Of a stretch of DNA of 15,179 nt, positions 1-7,535 are shown piece after piece. The stretch lies in assembly GCA_003133425.1 (NCBI GenBank), contig PKXI01000234.1, positions 4,990-20,168 of the forward strand, written 5' to 3'. The first letter of the stretch is position 1, and the number at the start of each line of letters is the position of its first letter. Both the position numbers and the translations under genes were made by a program. A model generated the notes under the pieces. The model was not told the origin of the DNA. It saw only the letters and a list, made by a program, of their open reading frames with translations, and did no database searches. Origin of the DNA: Acidobacteriaceae bacterium (lineage in GTDB: Bacteria; Acidobacteriota; Terriglobia; Terriglobales; Acidobacteriaceae).

Positions 1-1196
1 GAAAGTAGATTGGCCGGGATGTGTTTCAGGTCGAGACAAATGGCCGCAAAGAGCAGGGAGAACGGGATGGTGAGCGCCACAATGAGCGCACCACGCGTAT
101 TTCCGAGAAAGAGAAACAGAATAATGACAACCAGGAAGATTCCTTCGCCAAGGTTGTGCAGAACAGTGTGCGTAGTGAAGTGAAGCAGGTCGCTTCTGTC
201 GATGAAGGGAACGATTTTGACACCCTTCGGCAGAATCTGGTCGTTCAGTTCTTTCACTTTCTGATGGATACCGTCCAGCGTGGGCTGAGCATCCGCGCCT
301 TTTTGCAGCGCGGCGATCCCCGAAACGACATCGTCGTTGTCGATGATCTTCCCGTCTGGCAAATGCGTGGCCCTGCCAAACCGGCCCAACCGAATCTCAG
401 GGCCCTGGTCGACGACGGCAATATCCTTCACCCGGACCGGGGTACCGCCCTTGGTGGTGAGGACTGTGTTTCCGATGTCCTGAATGTTTTTGACCAGGCC
501 AACCTCGCGAACGTTGACCTGCTGCTTACCCTCCTCAATGAAGCTGCCTCCCGCATTTGCATTGTTATTCGTGAGCTGCTGCTCAACCTGGCTTAGGCCG
601 AGTCCATAACCGATGAGTTTGTCGGGATCGATGCGGACCTGGTATTCACGGGTCGGCCCACCGAAGGGATTGATGTCCACCACGCCGGGAACGGACTTGA
701 GATTCTTCTCTATCGCCCAGGTTTCGAGCGTCTTCTGATTCATGACGTCGTACTCTGGATTCGAACTTTCTAAAGAATAGAAATAGATCTGGCCCACCGG
801 GCTCCAGTCAGTCCCCATCTGGGGAATGACGCCCTGAGGCAACGTTACCTGCGAAAGGCGTTCGAGAACTCGCTCGCGGTTCTCGAAGTCTGACGTGTCT
901 TCGCCGAAAACCAGTTCCACGGTCGAGAGCCCGAAGATCGACCACGAGCGGACATGGGCAATTCCGGGAATGCCGTTCATCGTTGTTTCGATGGGAATGG
1001 TGACTTGTTGTTCGATCTGCTCGGCGGAGATGCCTGGCCATTGCGCGATGACATCGACATAATTGTTCGCAACGTCGGGATATGCCTCGACCGGCAGCCG
1101 ATGGAAGGAGACGATGCCCCAGGCGAAGAGCAGGATGCCGATCGCCAGGACGAGAAGCCGATTCTGAAGCGCAAAATCGACCAGCCTGCGAATCAT
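1..1196 (-). CDS. Heavy-metal-efflux RND pump, CzcA/CusA-like (3' end outside window)
   Basis: Inner-membrane proton-driven pump of a tripartite metal exporter. Only the first 398 residues are in the window. The start ATG overlaps the adaptor stop as ATGA. Seen: a basic N-terminus, a first membrane helix at about residues 11-31, then periplasmic porter sequence with the HME-RND hallmarks LPVEAYPDV, AQWPG, EQQVTIPIE and FGLSTVELVF. A second hydrophobic block begins near residue 345 (GIFLVVIILFLFLG) and the reading frame leaves the window at PANLLS, a conserved part of the family. About 1,000-1,050 residues are usual, so roughly 60 percent is missing, including the TM4 proton-relay and metal-specificity motifs. 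The substrate (Co/Zn/Cd versus Cu/Ag) therefore cannot be assigned. It is the third gene of the operon. No frameshift is seen in the visible part. Confidence 0.93.
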   Translation of the reverse strand, partial: MIRRLVDFALQNRLLVLAIGILLFAWGIVSFHRLPVEAYPDVANNYVDVIAQWPGISAEQIEQQVTIPIETTMNGIPGIAHVRSWSIFGLSTVELVFGEDTSDFENRERVLERLSQVTLPQGVIPQMGTDWSPVGQIYFYSLESSNPEYDVMNQKTLETWAIEKNLKSVPGVVDINPFGGPTREYQVRIDPDKLIGYGLGLSQVEQQLTNNNANAGGSFIEEGKQQVNVREVGLVKNIQDIGNTVLTTKGGTPVRVKDIAVVDQGPEIRLGRFGRATHLPDGKIIDNDDVVSGIAALQKGADAQPTLDGIHQKVKELNDQILPKGVKIVPFIDRSDLLHFTTHTVLHNLGEGIFLVVIILFLFLGNTRGALIVALTIPFSLLFAAICLDLKHIPANLL

Positions 1197-2332
1197 TGCG
1201 CCTCCAGCGTTGCTTCAAGGTTCAGAACATCCCGCACTACCCGCTGGCCGGGCGCGATGCCGGAGACTATCTGCTGCCTGTTCCCCGGCAACGTGTCGCC
1301 GGTCCCCACTTCCACACGCCGGAATTTGCTTCCGTCCGCTGGAACAAATACCCAGTCTCGATCATGCAGATGCAGAATGGCGGAAGATGGGACAGCGGCG
1401 AATGTATCCTTCTTGTTGCTTGTAAACGTCGCGTTGACGAACATGCCGAGCCGGAGAATGCCGGGATTTGCAATTTCGATGCGCACTTTAGCGGTGCGTA
1501 TGTTGGGATCGAGCACAGGGCCGATATCGCTGACACGGCCGGACAGCGCTTTGTCAGGATAGGCACCGATCCGGATCTTTGCGATCTGCCCCAGTTGAAT
1601 CTTAGGGATGTCGTTTTCGTACACATCGCAAATGATCCAGATTGTCGAAAGATCGGCAATTGTAAATGCTGTTGCGGAGCCGGACAGGTTGACGCCGGCG
1701 GCGGCGGCCTGCGTAACGTTTTGAGCTATGATGACGCCCGAGATCGGCGCATAAACATTCACCACACTGCTCGGATGGTTCTTGTCAACGCCCAGGGTTT
1801 TCAATTGCTCTTCAGCCGCGGTCAGATCAGCCTGCGCATCCTTCTCCGTGTCTTCGGCCTGTTCCAACATGGATTGCGAGATAGCGCCATGGTCGTAGAG
1901 GCTCTGTGCGCGAAGGTAGGCCTTGTTGGCGAGCTGTTCGTCGTTGGCCGCCTTCAGGTAGATGTCAAAGGCTCCAGAAACGTCCGGGCTTTGCACCTTG
2001 AGCAGTAGGTCACCCTTCTTCACGTGGTCGTCGAGTTGGGCCTTGATGTCGACCACGCGGCCGTTTGCCAGCGAGATCACGGGAATCTCACGCGAGACGT
2101 CGGGAAAGACCGAACCGGTAACGTTTAACTGCGCGGCAGCCTCCACCTTGTCTGCCGCCACCAACGGAAACTGATCCGGGTTGTCAACCGTAACCAGGCC
2201 CTCGTTGCCTGCTGCTATTACTTGCTGAGCTTGCGAAGCGCCGTCCGCCGGATTGAACGCCTTCTTGCAAGCCGCAAGCGAGAGACATGCAGCAAGGCAG
2301 CCGGCACACATAACAATCGACCTACTCGTCAT
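1193..2332 (-). CDS. Efflux RND periplasmic adaptor (HlyD/CusB-type) lipoprotein
   Basis: Membrane-fusion protein that links the RND pump to the outer-membrane channel; 379 residues, normal for the family. The first 22 residues form a lipoprotein signal with lipobox LAAC, putting the acylated cysteine at position 22, so the mature protein should be anchored by lipid. Then come a lipoyl-like half (about 85-118, with NGRVVDIKAQLDDHVKKGD), a Gln/Glu/Ala-rich helical hairpin (about 120-175), the second lipoyl half (YAPISGVIIAQNV) and a beta-barrel (about 210-300, with LRLGMFVNATF). The start ATG shares four bases with the stop of the upstream channel gene and its stop shares four with the pump start, indicating translational coupling. 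The His-rich N-terminal metal-binding segment seen in some CusB/CzcB proteins is not evident, so the metal identity stays open. Confidence 0.92.
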   Translation of the reverse strand: MTSRSIVMCAGCLAACLSLAACKKAFNPADGASQAQQVIAAGNEGLVTVDNPDQFPLVAADKVEAAAQLNVTGSVFPDVSREIPVISLANGRVVDIKAQLDDHVKKGDLLLKVQSPDVSGAFDIYLKAANDEQLANKAYLRAQSLYDHGAISQSMLEQAEDTEKDAQADLTAAEEQLKTLGVDKNHPSSVVNVYAPISGVIIAQNVTQAAAAGVNLSGSATAFTIADLSTIWIICDVYENDIPKIQLGQIAKIRIGAYPDKALSGRVSDIGPVLDPNIRTAKVRIEIANPGILRLGMFVNATFTSNKKDTFAAVPSSAILHLHDRDWVFVPADGSKFRRVEVGTGDTLPGNRQQIVSGIAPGQRVVRDVLNLEATLEAQ

Positions 2333-3636
2333 TGAATTACCTCGCGCCCGACGGCGAGATTGAGTTGCCCTGCGGCAGTCAGATAGGCGCCGATCAATTG
2401 CACATAGGCCAGTTGCACCTGGCGGTAGTCGCTCTGCGCGTTGAGAAAGTCCATCAGCGAAGCGCCGCCGTGCTGGTAGGCATAGGTCACCGTGTCGCGC
2501 ACATATGTGGCCTGATCCCGATACTGTTCTTTGTACGGTTTTAGTAACGCGATGTTGCTACGCAACAGCTCGTAGGAGGAGTCGACATCGGTGAACACCT
2601 GCGCCTGCGCCGCGTCCGCTGTCTTCTCGCTGCGTCCAATATCCAGCAAAGTTCGCGCCTTTTCGCCCTGGTTGCGGTCGAAGACGCGCAAAGGAATGTT
2701 TACGCTGGCTCCGAGCGTATAGCGTCCGAACGGGTTGTTGAACGCGGGATTGTACGAATACCAGGTACTGAACGTCGGATCAGTGGAACCATTTGCGACT
2801 GCGAGTTTGTAGTTTGTTTTGGTTTGCTGAATGGATTCGACGGCGGCCCTTAGGTCCGGCCGGTTGTCCAATGCGATCTGGTGATAATCGTTCAGCGGCT
2901 GTAGTGCGTCACTCCACTCGAAGTGTCCCGTTACATCGAACTGATCGACCGGCGAGCGTTCGTCGATGAGTTGCATGAGCTGAATCTTTGCTGTGCGAAG
3001 ATTGACGGTGGCGGTTTCAATTTCCACCTCATATTGCACCCGCAGAAGTTCGATACGGGCCAAATCGATCTTGGCAATGTCGCCGGCTTTGAAGCGGTTG
3101 CGGCTGATGTCGATAATCTTGTCGTAGTATTCGAGGTCGGCTTTCGCCAGTTCGAGGACAGCCTTGGCCTGGAGCGTCTGTACAAATGCCGAACGCAGGT
3201 CGAAGATCAGATTGCGTTCGAGATCCTCGTGCTGCGATCCGGCGATTTCCGTTCCATCCTTCGCGGTCTCCAGGCGCAACTCCCTCTTGTGCTGCCGTTC
3301 GTGCAGATAATTGATGCTTGGCACAAGCTGATTGCCCGTGAGCGGCAGCCAGTGCGTGCCCAATCCGGCCGTCGTGTGAGGGGCGAGTTGAAGTCCATCA
3401 CTCGACAGACCGATCCCAGGATTGGGCCGCAAGAAGGCAGTAGTTTCCTCGGCTTTCATCTCCTGCACGTTAATTTCATCCGCCTTGAGCGTCGGGTTAG
3501 CGGCTTCAAACTTCAGCTTCACCTGGTCCCAGGTGAGGCTTTGCTGCGCCCTAGCTTCCGAACCTGTAACCAGTAGTACGAGCACTACGATTCCAACGCT
3601 GCGTGAGCCCCAGCGCAGGAATCTCAAAATCTGCAT
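2329..3636 (-). CDS. TolC-family outer-membrane efflux channel (CzcC/CusC-like)
   Basis: Outer-membrane factor of the tripartite exporter; 435 residues from the chosen start. An upstream ATG at 3711 would add 25 residues without signal character. The ATG at 3636 is preferred because GAGG lies 6 bases upstream (3643-3646) and it opens a classic signal peptide: basic residues, then GIVVLVLLVTG, with cleavage likely after ARA near residue 30. The mature part shows the two-repeat OEP pattern, beginning LTWDQVKLKFEAANPTLKADE. A long helical segment includes KAVLELAKADLEYYDKI and RFKAGDIAKIDLARIELLR, and a second one includes TYAYQHGGASLMDFLNAQ. There is no lipobox cysteine after the signal, unlike CusC. 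It is the first gene of the operon, divergent from the kinase. Confidence 0.92.
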   Translation of the reverse strand: MQILRFLRWGSRSVGIVVLVLLVTGSEARAQQSLTWDQVKLKFEAANPTLKADEINVQEMKAEETTAFLRPNPGIGLSSDGLQLAPHTTAGLGTHWLPLTGNQLVPSINYLHERQHKRELRLETAKDGTEIAGSQHEDLERNLIFDLRSAFVQTLQAKAVLELAKADLEYYDKIIDISRNRFKAGDIAKIDLARIELLRVQYEVEIETATVNLRTAKIQLMQLIDERSPVDQFDVTGHFEWSDALQPLNDYHQIALDNRPDLRAAVESIQQTKTNYKLAVANGSTDPTFSTWYSYNPAFNNPFGRYTLGASVNIPLRVFDRNQGEKARTLLDIGRSEKTADAAQAQVFTDVDSSYELLRSNIALLKPYKEQYRDQATYVRDTVTYAYQHGGASLMDFLNAQSDYRQVQLAYVQLIGAYLTAAGQLNLAVGREVIQ

Positions 3637-3743
3637 GAATAACCTCGGACGTTCATCTGGATCGCGGTTCAATGTCGAGCAAGCACACTCATGCCAGAGT
3701 GGAGTGCGCATGGGACTGCCTCAGGATAGTGCGCACGCACGCC

Positions 3744-3772
3744 TGCATCGCGCTATCTTTCAGGCGTGTCAA
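3744..3772 (-). promoter_or_regulatory. Candidate promoter for the efflux operon
   Basis: On the minus strand a perfect TTGACA occupies 3767-3772. Seventeen bases downstream the -10 position (3744-3749) reads GATGCA, a poor match. A strong -35 with a weak -10 is compatible with regulated transcription. It lies about 110 bases upstream of the channel gene start. The left copy of the 12-base repeat falls inside the spacer and the other two lie upstream of the -35. No transcript evidence is available. Confidence 0.35.
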
Positions 3773-3810
3773 ACCAATCTTTTGGCCATAGAGACCCTAT
3801 CTTTTGGCCA
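3755..3810. repeat. Three direct 12-base repeats with 22-base period (putative operator array)
   Basis: ATCTTTTGGCCA occurs exactly at 3777-3788 and 3799-3810. A third copy, ATCTTTCAGGCG, at 3755-3766 keeps the first six bases. Start-to-start distance is 22 bases both times, about two helical turns, so bound proteins would lie on one face of the DNA. The right copy sits in the palindrome TTTGGCCAAA (3803-3812). The array lies between the divergent efflux and two-component transcripts. The likely ligand is the neighbouring NarL-type regulator, which is inference. Confidence 0.65.
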
Positions 3811-3859
3811 AATCTCCTGCCCTTGCGGAATCCTTACGTTCTGCGGCACACGTGGTATC

Positions 3860-3865
3860 TATAAT
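3860..3865 (+). promoter_or_regulatory. Candidate -10 box for the kinase/regulator operon
   Basis: A perfect TATAAT lies 45 bases before the kinase ATG. No good -35 is present at 16-18 bases spacing (CGTTCT at 17), as expected for an activator-dependent promoter. The nearest repeat copy ends 49 bases upstream. Confidence 0.4.
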
Positions 3866-3910
3866 TCGTGCAGCTATGCCGATCTCGCCGGCGCAGCACA
3901 ACAGGTGCCT

Positions 3911-5326
3911 ATGTACGGCCTGCTTTTCAAGGGCAACAAGCGAACTGTACTGCTCAAGGCGGGGCTCCTGATTGCAGCCATTGCGCTTCTGGACTGGTGG
4001 GTGGTTGCTGAGGTTCTGCTCGGATTCCTCTACCTGGTACCCATGCTGATGGTTGGAAGTGTGCTGGCCCGCTGGCAGATTTGCGCCGTTGCTGCACTGT
4101 GTACCTTCCTCGCGGAAACCTTCAGTGATTTGGCATGGAACCTGAGATCAGGCATCTCCCGGGACGTGCTCTATTTAGCCGCCTTTGCTGGAGCAGGGCT
4201 CTTTATTCGCGAGGTGAACCGGAACCGCCGCGTAGCAGAGGAACACGTTCACGAGATCGAACGCCAGAGCGATGCGCGTCGCGACGCCGAAGAGCAATTG
4301 AGGATATTGATCGAAAGCAGTCCAGTCGCTATCCTGACAGCCGATTCGGACGGCTGCGTCTTGACCGCCAATGAGGCCGCGCATCGGCTATTGGGCGTGC
4401 CTCAGGGAGAGCTTTCAGGAAGGTCCATCCATCGCCATCTGCCTGCTCTGGCAAATATCTCGATGCAGGACTCCTCCCAGCAACTTCTCCGCACCGTGAT
4501 GCAAGCACGCGGCCAGCGCGAGGATGGAGAGACATTTCTGGCCGACATTTGCTTTTCCACCTACCGGACAAATGCAGGAACGCGGCTGACAGCAATGGTG
4601 CTCGATGCCTCGGAAGATCTTCGAACCTACGAAGTTTCGGGCCTGCACCAGCTTCTCGCAGGATCCAGGATCGCTATAGGCGCGGTCTCTCATGAGGTTC
4701 GCAATGTGTGCGGAGCGATTGCCGTCGTGCACCAAAACCTTGCGCGCGATGGACTGCTTGCGGGAAACAAGGATTTCGAAGCCCTGGATAATCTTGCTGT
4801 GGCGCTTGAACGCATTGCCAGTGTGAATCTCCGCCAGGCCACTACAGAGGCAACGGAGGTTGATCTGTCGATTCTTCTGGATGAGTTGAAGATTGTGGTT
4901 GCGCCGTCATTGCAGGAAGAAAGTATCGAAACAAAATGGATTATGGAGCTGGGTTTGCCGCTCGTATGGGCTGACCGGCCAAGCCTCATGCAGGTCTTTC
5001 TGAATTTGATCACCAACAGTATTCGGGCTCTCTCGAAGAATGAAAATCGGGCGCTTTCTGTTACCGCAAGAAGAGAGAATGACCGGATTCTGGTTGAAGT
5101 CGCGGATAGCGGTGGTGGCGTCGCCCACCCGGAACACCTCTTCCATCCCTTCCAGGCCGGCGCGGAAGCAACCGGGCTCGGCCTTTATCTATCCCAGGCG
5201 TTTCTGCATTCCTTCGGCGGAGAGTTGCGCTACAAGCCGATTTCCGAAGGCGCTTGCTTCACGGTATACTTGACCCCGGCGATTTCATCCGAACAGGAAG
5301 AGCAATGCGCCATATCCGAATATTGA
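3911..5326 (+). CDS. Membrane PAS sensor histidine kinase
   Basis: Inner-membrane sensor that autophosphorylates and passes phosphate to the adjacent regulator; 471 residues. The reading frame is open back to 3422, but that part overlaps the channel gene. The ATG at 3911 has AGGTG just upstream (3903-3907) and directly precedes the membrane domain. Order: about four hydrophobic segments within residues 12-100, with almost no periplasmic loop; a short coiled linker (105-132); a PAS-like domain (about 130-235, ESSPVAILTADSDGCVLTANEAAHRLLG); an H-box with His261 in VSHEVRN; an N-box (FLNLITNSIRAL, about 363-374); a G1 box DSGGG (399-403); and a G2 box GLGLYLSQ (422-429). All catalytic boxes look intact. 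The signal may be sensed in the membrane or by PAS; which is unknown. It overlaps the regulator by 22 bases. Confidence 0.9.
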   Translation: MYGLLFKGNKRTVLLKAGLLIAAIALLDWWVVAEVLLGFLYLVPMLMVGSVLARWQICAVAALCTFLAETFSDLAWNLRSGISRDVLYLAAFAGAGLFIREVNRNRRVAEEHVHEIERQSDARRDAEEQLRILIESSPVAILTADSDGCVLTANEAAHRLLGVPQGELSGRSIHRHLPALANISMQDSSQQLLRTVMQARGQREDGETFLADICFSTYRTNAGTRLTAMVLDASEDLRTYEVSGLHQLLAGSRIAIGAVSHEVRNVCGAIAVVHQNLARDGLLAGNKDFEALDNLAVALERIASVNLRQATTEATEVDLSILLDELKIVVAPSLQEESIETKWIMELGLPLVWADRPSLMQVFLNLITNSIRALSKNENRALSVTARRENDRILVEVADSGGGVAHPEHLFHPFQAGAEATGLGLYLSQAFLHSFGGELRYKPISEGACFTVYLTPAISSEQEEQCAISEY

Positions 5327-5970
5327 TGGTGGATGATCACAGCCTCTTCCGCGAAGGCCTCAGCAGGCTTTTAGAAACTACTCCTGATTTCCAAGTCGTG
5401 GGTCAATGCGCGACCGTGGCCGAGGCTGTTTCTGCGCTGTCGGCAACACCAGCAGATGTGGTGCTGCTCGATTACGACTTGGGCGACGAGCAGGGATACC
5501 GCCTGCTTGTTGAACTAAAGAATCGCCATAGCCCAGTGAAGGTCCTGATGGTGACTGCCGGCATGACCGATGCGGCAACTCTTCAAATTATGGAAGCCGG
5601 TGCATCGGGAGTCTTTCTGAAGCACAGCGTCCCAGACCAACTTGTTGCGGCGATCCATCGGGTTGCAAATAATGAGATTTGGCTGGACACGGGAGCCGTC
5701 CGTTCCCTTGTTGCAGCCAGAAGTGCCCAGACAGATCGTATGGAACACACGCGGCCTCTGAGTTCCCGCCAGAGCGAAGTCCTGAGAGGCATACTCGATG
5801 GACTCGCGAACAAGGAAATCGCATGGAAGCTGAATGCCTCAGAAAGTTCAATCAAGGCTGTGATCCAGGAACTCTTTCGAAAGGCAGGCGTAAGAACGAG
5901 GAGCCAACTGGTGAGAATCGCAATTGAAAAGCACTCCTCCGATTGGCTGAAGTCTGACGTGAACGATTAA
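5305..5970 (+). CDS. NarL/LuxR-family response regulator
   Basis: DNA-binding partner of the upstream kinase; 221 residues. The start at 5305 is chosen because AGGAAG sits at 5295-5300 and the protein begins directly with the receiver strand MRHIRILMVDDH; an earlier ATG at 5254 lies deep in the kinase gene. The receiver domain (1-120) has acidic residues Asp10/Asp11, phosphoacceptor Asp56 (VVLLDYDLG), Thr84 and Lys106 (GVFLKHS). The C-terminal LuxR-type helix-turn-helix (about 150-210) reads LSSRQSEVLRGILDGLANKE, with the recognition region near SESSIKAVIQELFRKAG. Metal-efflux operons of this type are more often run by OmpR-type regulators, so a NarL-type partner here is somewhat unusual. Residues 98-117 are nearly duplicated in a gene fragment at 8304. 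Confidence 0.93.
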   Translation: MRHIRILMVDDHSLFREGLSRLLETTPDFQVVGQCATVAEAVSALSATPADVVLLDYDLGDEQGYRLLVELKNRHSPVKVLMVTAGMTDAATLQIMEAGASGVFLKHSVPDQLVAAIHRVANNEIWLDTGAVRSLVAARSAQTDRMEHTRPLSSRQSEVLRGILDGLANKEIAWKLNASESSIKAVIQELFRKAGVRTRSQLVRIAIEKHSSDWLKSDVND

Positions 5971-6230
5971 GGTGGGGTATAGCGGTCTTTCGTACCTGCG
6001 GTTTCAAATCAATCGGCTCTTAAGACCTTGGTAGTTCTTTTCGAAAACGGCTGTGCCGCGCAGAGGCAAGACATGTCCCGGCAAGTTGACTTTCCGAAGG
6101 GTTTCCGAGTTCTCGGCTATGCGCCGAGCGGATGATCGGTAAACAGAACGTTGGCTGTCAGTACAACCACTGTCTGCATCTAAGAATAGGGCGACTTTTT
6201 GTCAGTCCGGTTGCGGCAAATGTGCCGTTG
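5971..6230. other. Intergenic region between convergent regulator and CDF genes
   Basis: 260 bases with no convincing ORF or RNA gene. Two small hairpins are visible: CTCGGC (6112-6117) paired with GCCGAG (6123-6128) around a 5-base loop, with no T-run after it, and the hairpin listed at 6214. Nothing else is supported. Confidence 0.5.
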
Positions 6231-6235
6231 TTATT
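6214..6235 (+). terminator. Weak intrinsic terminator candidate
   Basis: CGGCA (6214-6218) pairs with TGCCG (6223-6227) around AATG, followed by TTGTTATT. The stem is only 5 base pairs and lies about 245 bases past the regulator stop, touching the last codon of the convergent CDF gene. Tentative. Confidence 0.25.
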
Positions 6236-7187
6236 CAGGCCGTCCTGTGTAGTGCTGCACATGGTGGACCTCGGAATGATCATAGAGTGATTCCAGGTGA
6301 GTGGTCACTTCAGAGGGCATCTCCAGATCGAGTGACAGGCGTTCTTCTACCAGAGTCGCCAGGCGGTGTGCCTCCCCCAACTCCATGGTGTGCGGAAACA
6401 ACAGGTGCACCTCAATGATTTGACGATAGCCGGTCGTGCGAAAACGCACTCCATGATATTGGAGCCCAAGTCCCTCGCAAATGGCGTCGAGCCGGCCGCG
6501 AATCTGATGACCAACCTTAGGGTCAGAGTAATCAAGTAGTCCCTTCAAAGATTGCCAGATCAGCCGTCCGCCAGACCACAGAATGTTTGCCGCTATGGCG
6601 AAGGCGACAAGTGGATCGAAAGGTTTCCATCCGGTCATCATCACAAGTAGCAAACCAGCAACGACACCAAAGCTGGTCCAACTATCGGTCAGGACGTGCT
6701 TCCCGTCCGCTTCAAGAATGAGCGAGTGATTCTGCCTGCCAATCCGCAGCAAGTACCACCCAAGAGCAGCATTCAATATCCCGGCGACTACGATCAGAAC
6801 CATCCCATGCCCAAGGTTATCCAGAACCAGGCCGTGTCTCCATTTGTGAATTGCCGTAACCACGATGCTGCCCGCGGCCAACACGATCATCGCGCCTTCA
6901 AACCCTGCGGAAAAGAATGCGATCCTCTCGTATCCATACTGGAATTGTGCAACCGCCGGCCGGATACTCAGCCAAAGACTGAAGACCGCAAACGCAACGG
7001 CCACCACATGCACTACCGATTCAGCAGCGTCGGAAAAGATGGCTGCCGATCCGGTGAGTAGGTAGGCTGTCATCTTCCCGGCGAGCATCAGGACGCCGAC
7101 GATCAAAGATATCCGCATGGCTAATCGAGCATCGTGATTTTGCTGCTCGTTCTTACTCAACGAGCCTTGCTCTGGCGAAGCCTTCAT
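6231..7187 (-). CDS. Cation diffusion facilitator family transporter
   Basis: Inner-membrane divalent-cation/proton antiporter; 318 residues. The ATG at 7187 is preferred over upstream starts (7304, 7202) because GGAAGGA sits 6 bases before it. Six hydrophobic segments span about residues 25-212, followed by a cytoplasmic domain (about 215-300). The TM5 metal-site motif is canonical: His164 and Asp168 in GKHVLTDSW. In TM2 the matching positions appear to be Glu56 and His60 (FSDAAESVVHVVA) rather than the usual His/Asp plus Asp, so specificity may differ from standard Zn transporters. The tail is His-rich (HLESLYDHSEVHHVQHYTG). The protein belongs with the metal theme of the window but is about 2.6 kb from the RND operon and in a separate transcript. 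Confidence 0.92.
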   Translation of the reverse strand: MKASPEQGSLSKNEQQNHDARLAMRISLIVGVLMLAGKMTAYLLTGSAAIFSDAAESVVHVVAVAFAVFSLWLSIRPAVAQFQYGYERIAFFSAGFEGAMIVLAAGSIVVTAIHKWRHGLVLDNLGHGMVLIVVAGILNAALGWYLLRIGRQNHSLILEADGKHVLTDSWTSFGVVAGLLLVMMTGWKPFDPLVAFAIAANILWSGGRLIWQSLKGLLDYSDPKVGHQIRGRLDAICEGLGLQYHGVRFRTTGYRQIIEVHLLFPHTMELGEAHRLATLVEERLSLDLEMPSEVTTHLESLYDHSEVHHVQHYTGRPE

Positions 7188-7272
7188 ACTCAATCCTTCC
7201 ATCTGCGAAGCCTGCACAGCTAGAAACCGGTTGAAGCACCGGCGGCGGCCAAGGCATTGGTGCATGTGCTGG

Positions 7273-7329
7273 TCATGCGTTTGCGAAAGCCAGGTGCAGG
7301 ACAAACTGGGATGCTGTGACAGCAGTCAT
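7273..7329 (-). CDS. Possible 18-residue leader peptide upstream of the CDF gene
   Basis: ATG at 7329 follows AGAGGAG with about 6 bases spacing, a better ribosome site than most genes here. It encodes MTAVTASQFVLHLAFANA and stops 85 bases before the CDF start. No known leader is recognised. It could be a regulatory leader, the start of a decayed gene, or chance. Confidence 0.3.
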   Translation of the reverse strand: MTAVTASQFVLHLAFANA

Positions 7330-7377
7330 ATCGTTCTCCTCTGTAACGCGCCCATCCGCGCCTCGCAAGCTTCTCGT

Positions 7378-7491
7378 TCAATGGCTGCGAACGAGCCACA
7401 TCACCCAAAGCAACAGTAATAGCGTCCACACGATATAAAACACCGGAAACGCTAGTTGCCTTATGTTGTGTGTGCGCTGCCTTCGTCTCAT
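7378..7491 (-). CDS. Putative 37-residue single-helix membrane protein
   Basis: A short frame not found by length-based gene calling. GAGAGGTG stands 5-6 bases before the ATG at 7491. The product starts with a basic segment (MRRRQRTHNIRQ), followed by one hydrophobic helix of about 20 residues (LAFPVFYIVWTLLLLLWVMW) and a short LVRSH tail. Basic-then-hydrophobic layout predicts one transmembrane segment with the N-terminus in the cytoplasm. It lies between the broken porin and the CDF transporter, on the same strand, so it could be co-transcribed and modulate the transporter; that role is inference. I recognise no family. Low-complexity Leu/Trp content means chance cannot be excluded. Confidence 0.5.
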   Translation of the reverse strand: MRRRQRTHNIRQLAFPVFYIVWTLLLLLWVMWLVRSH

Positions 7492-7535
7492 CAGAGCACC
7501 TCTCATCTTATCCGGTATCGCCCTCTATTCTGGGG

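Noticed and set aside
21..596. Plus-strand 191-codon frame opposite the RND pump
   Set aside because: Antisense to a strongly conserved pump sequence; composition typical of a shadow frame.
3755..3810. CRISPR array
   Set aside because: The repeats are only 12 bases with 10-base gaps and three copies, far too small for repeat-spacer units, and no cas genes are near.
3422..3910. N-terminal extension of the histidine kinase (frame open to 3422)
   Set aside because: It overlaps the channel gene on the other strand and the repeat/promoter region, has no family character, and the ATG at 3911 starts the membrane domain with its own ribosome site.
4280..4300. GCCGAAG match to the tRNA-Leu acceptor end as a possible second attachment site
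   Set aside because: Only 7 bases match, inside the kinase gene; expected by chance.
7220..7429. 69-codon minus-strand frame overlapping the small ORFs before the CDF gene
   Set aside because: No ribosome site and no hydrophobic or domain signal; the two shorter frames with ribosome sites explain the region better.
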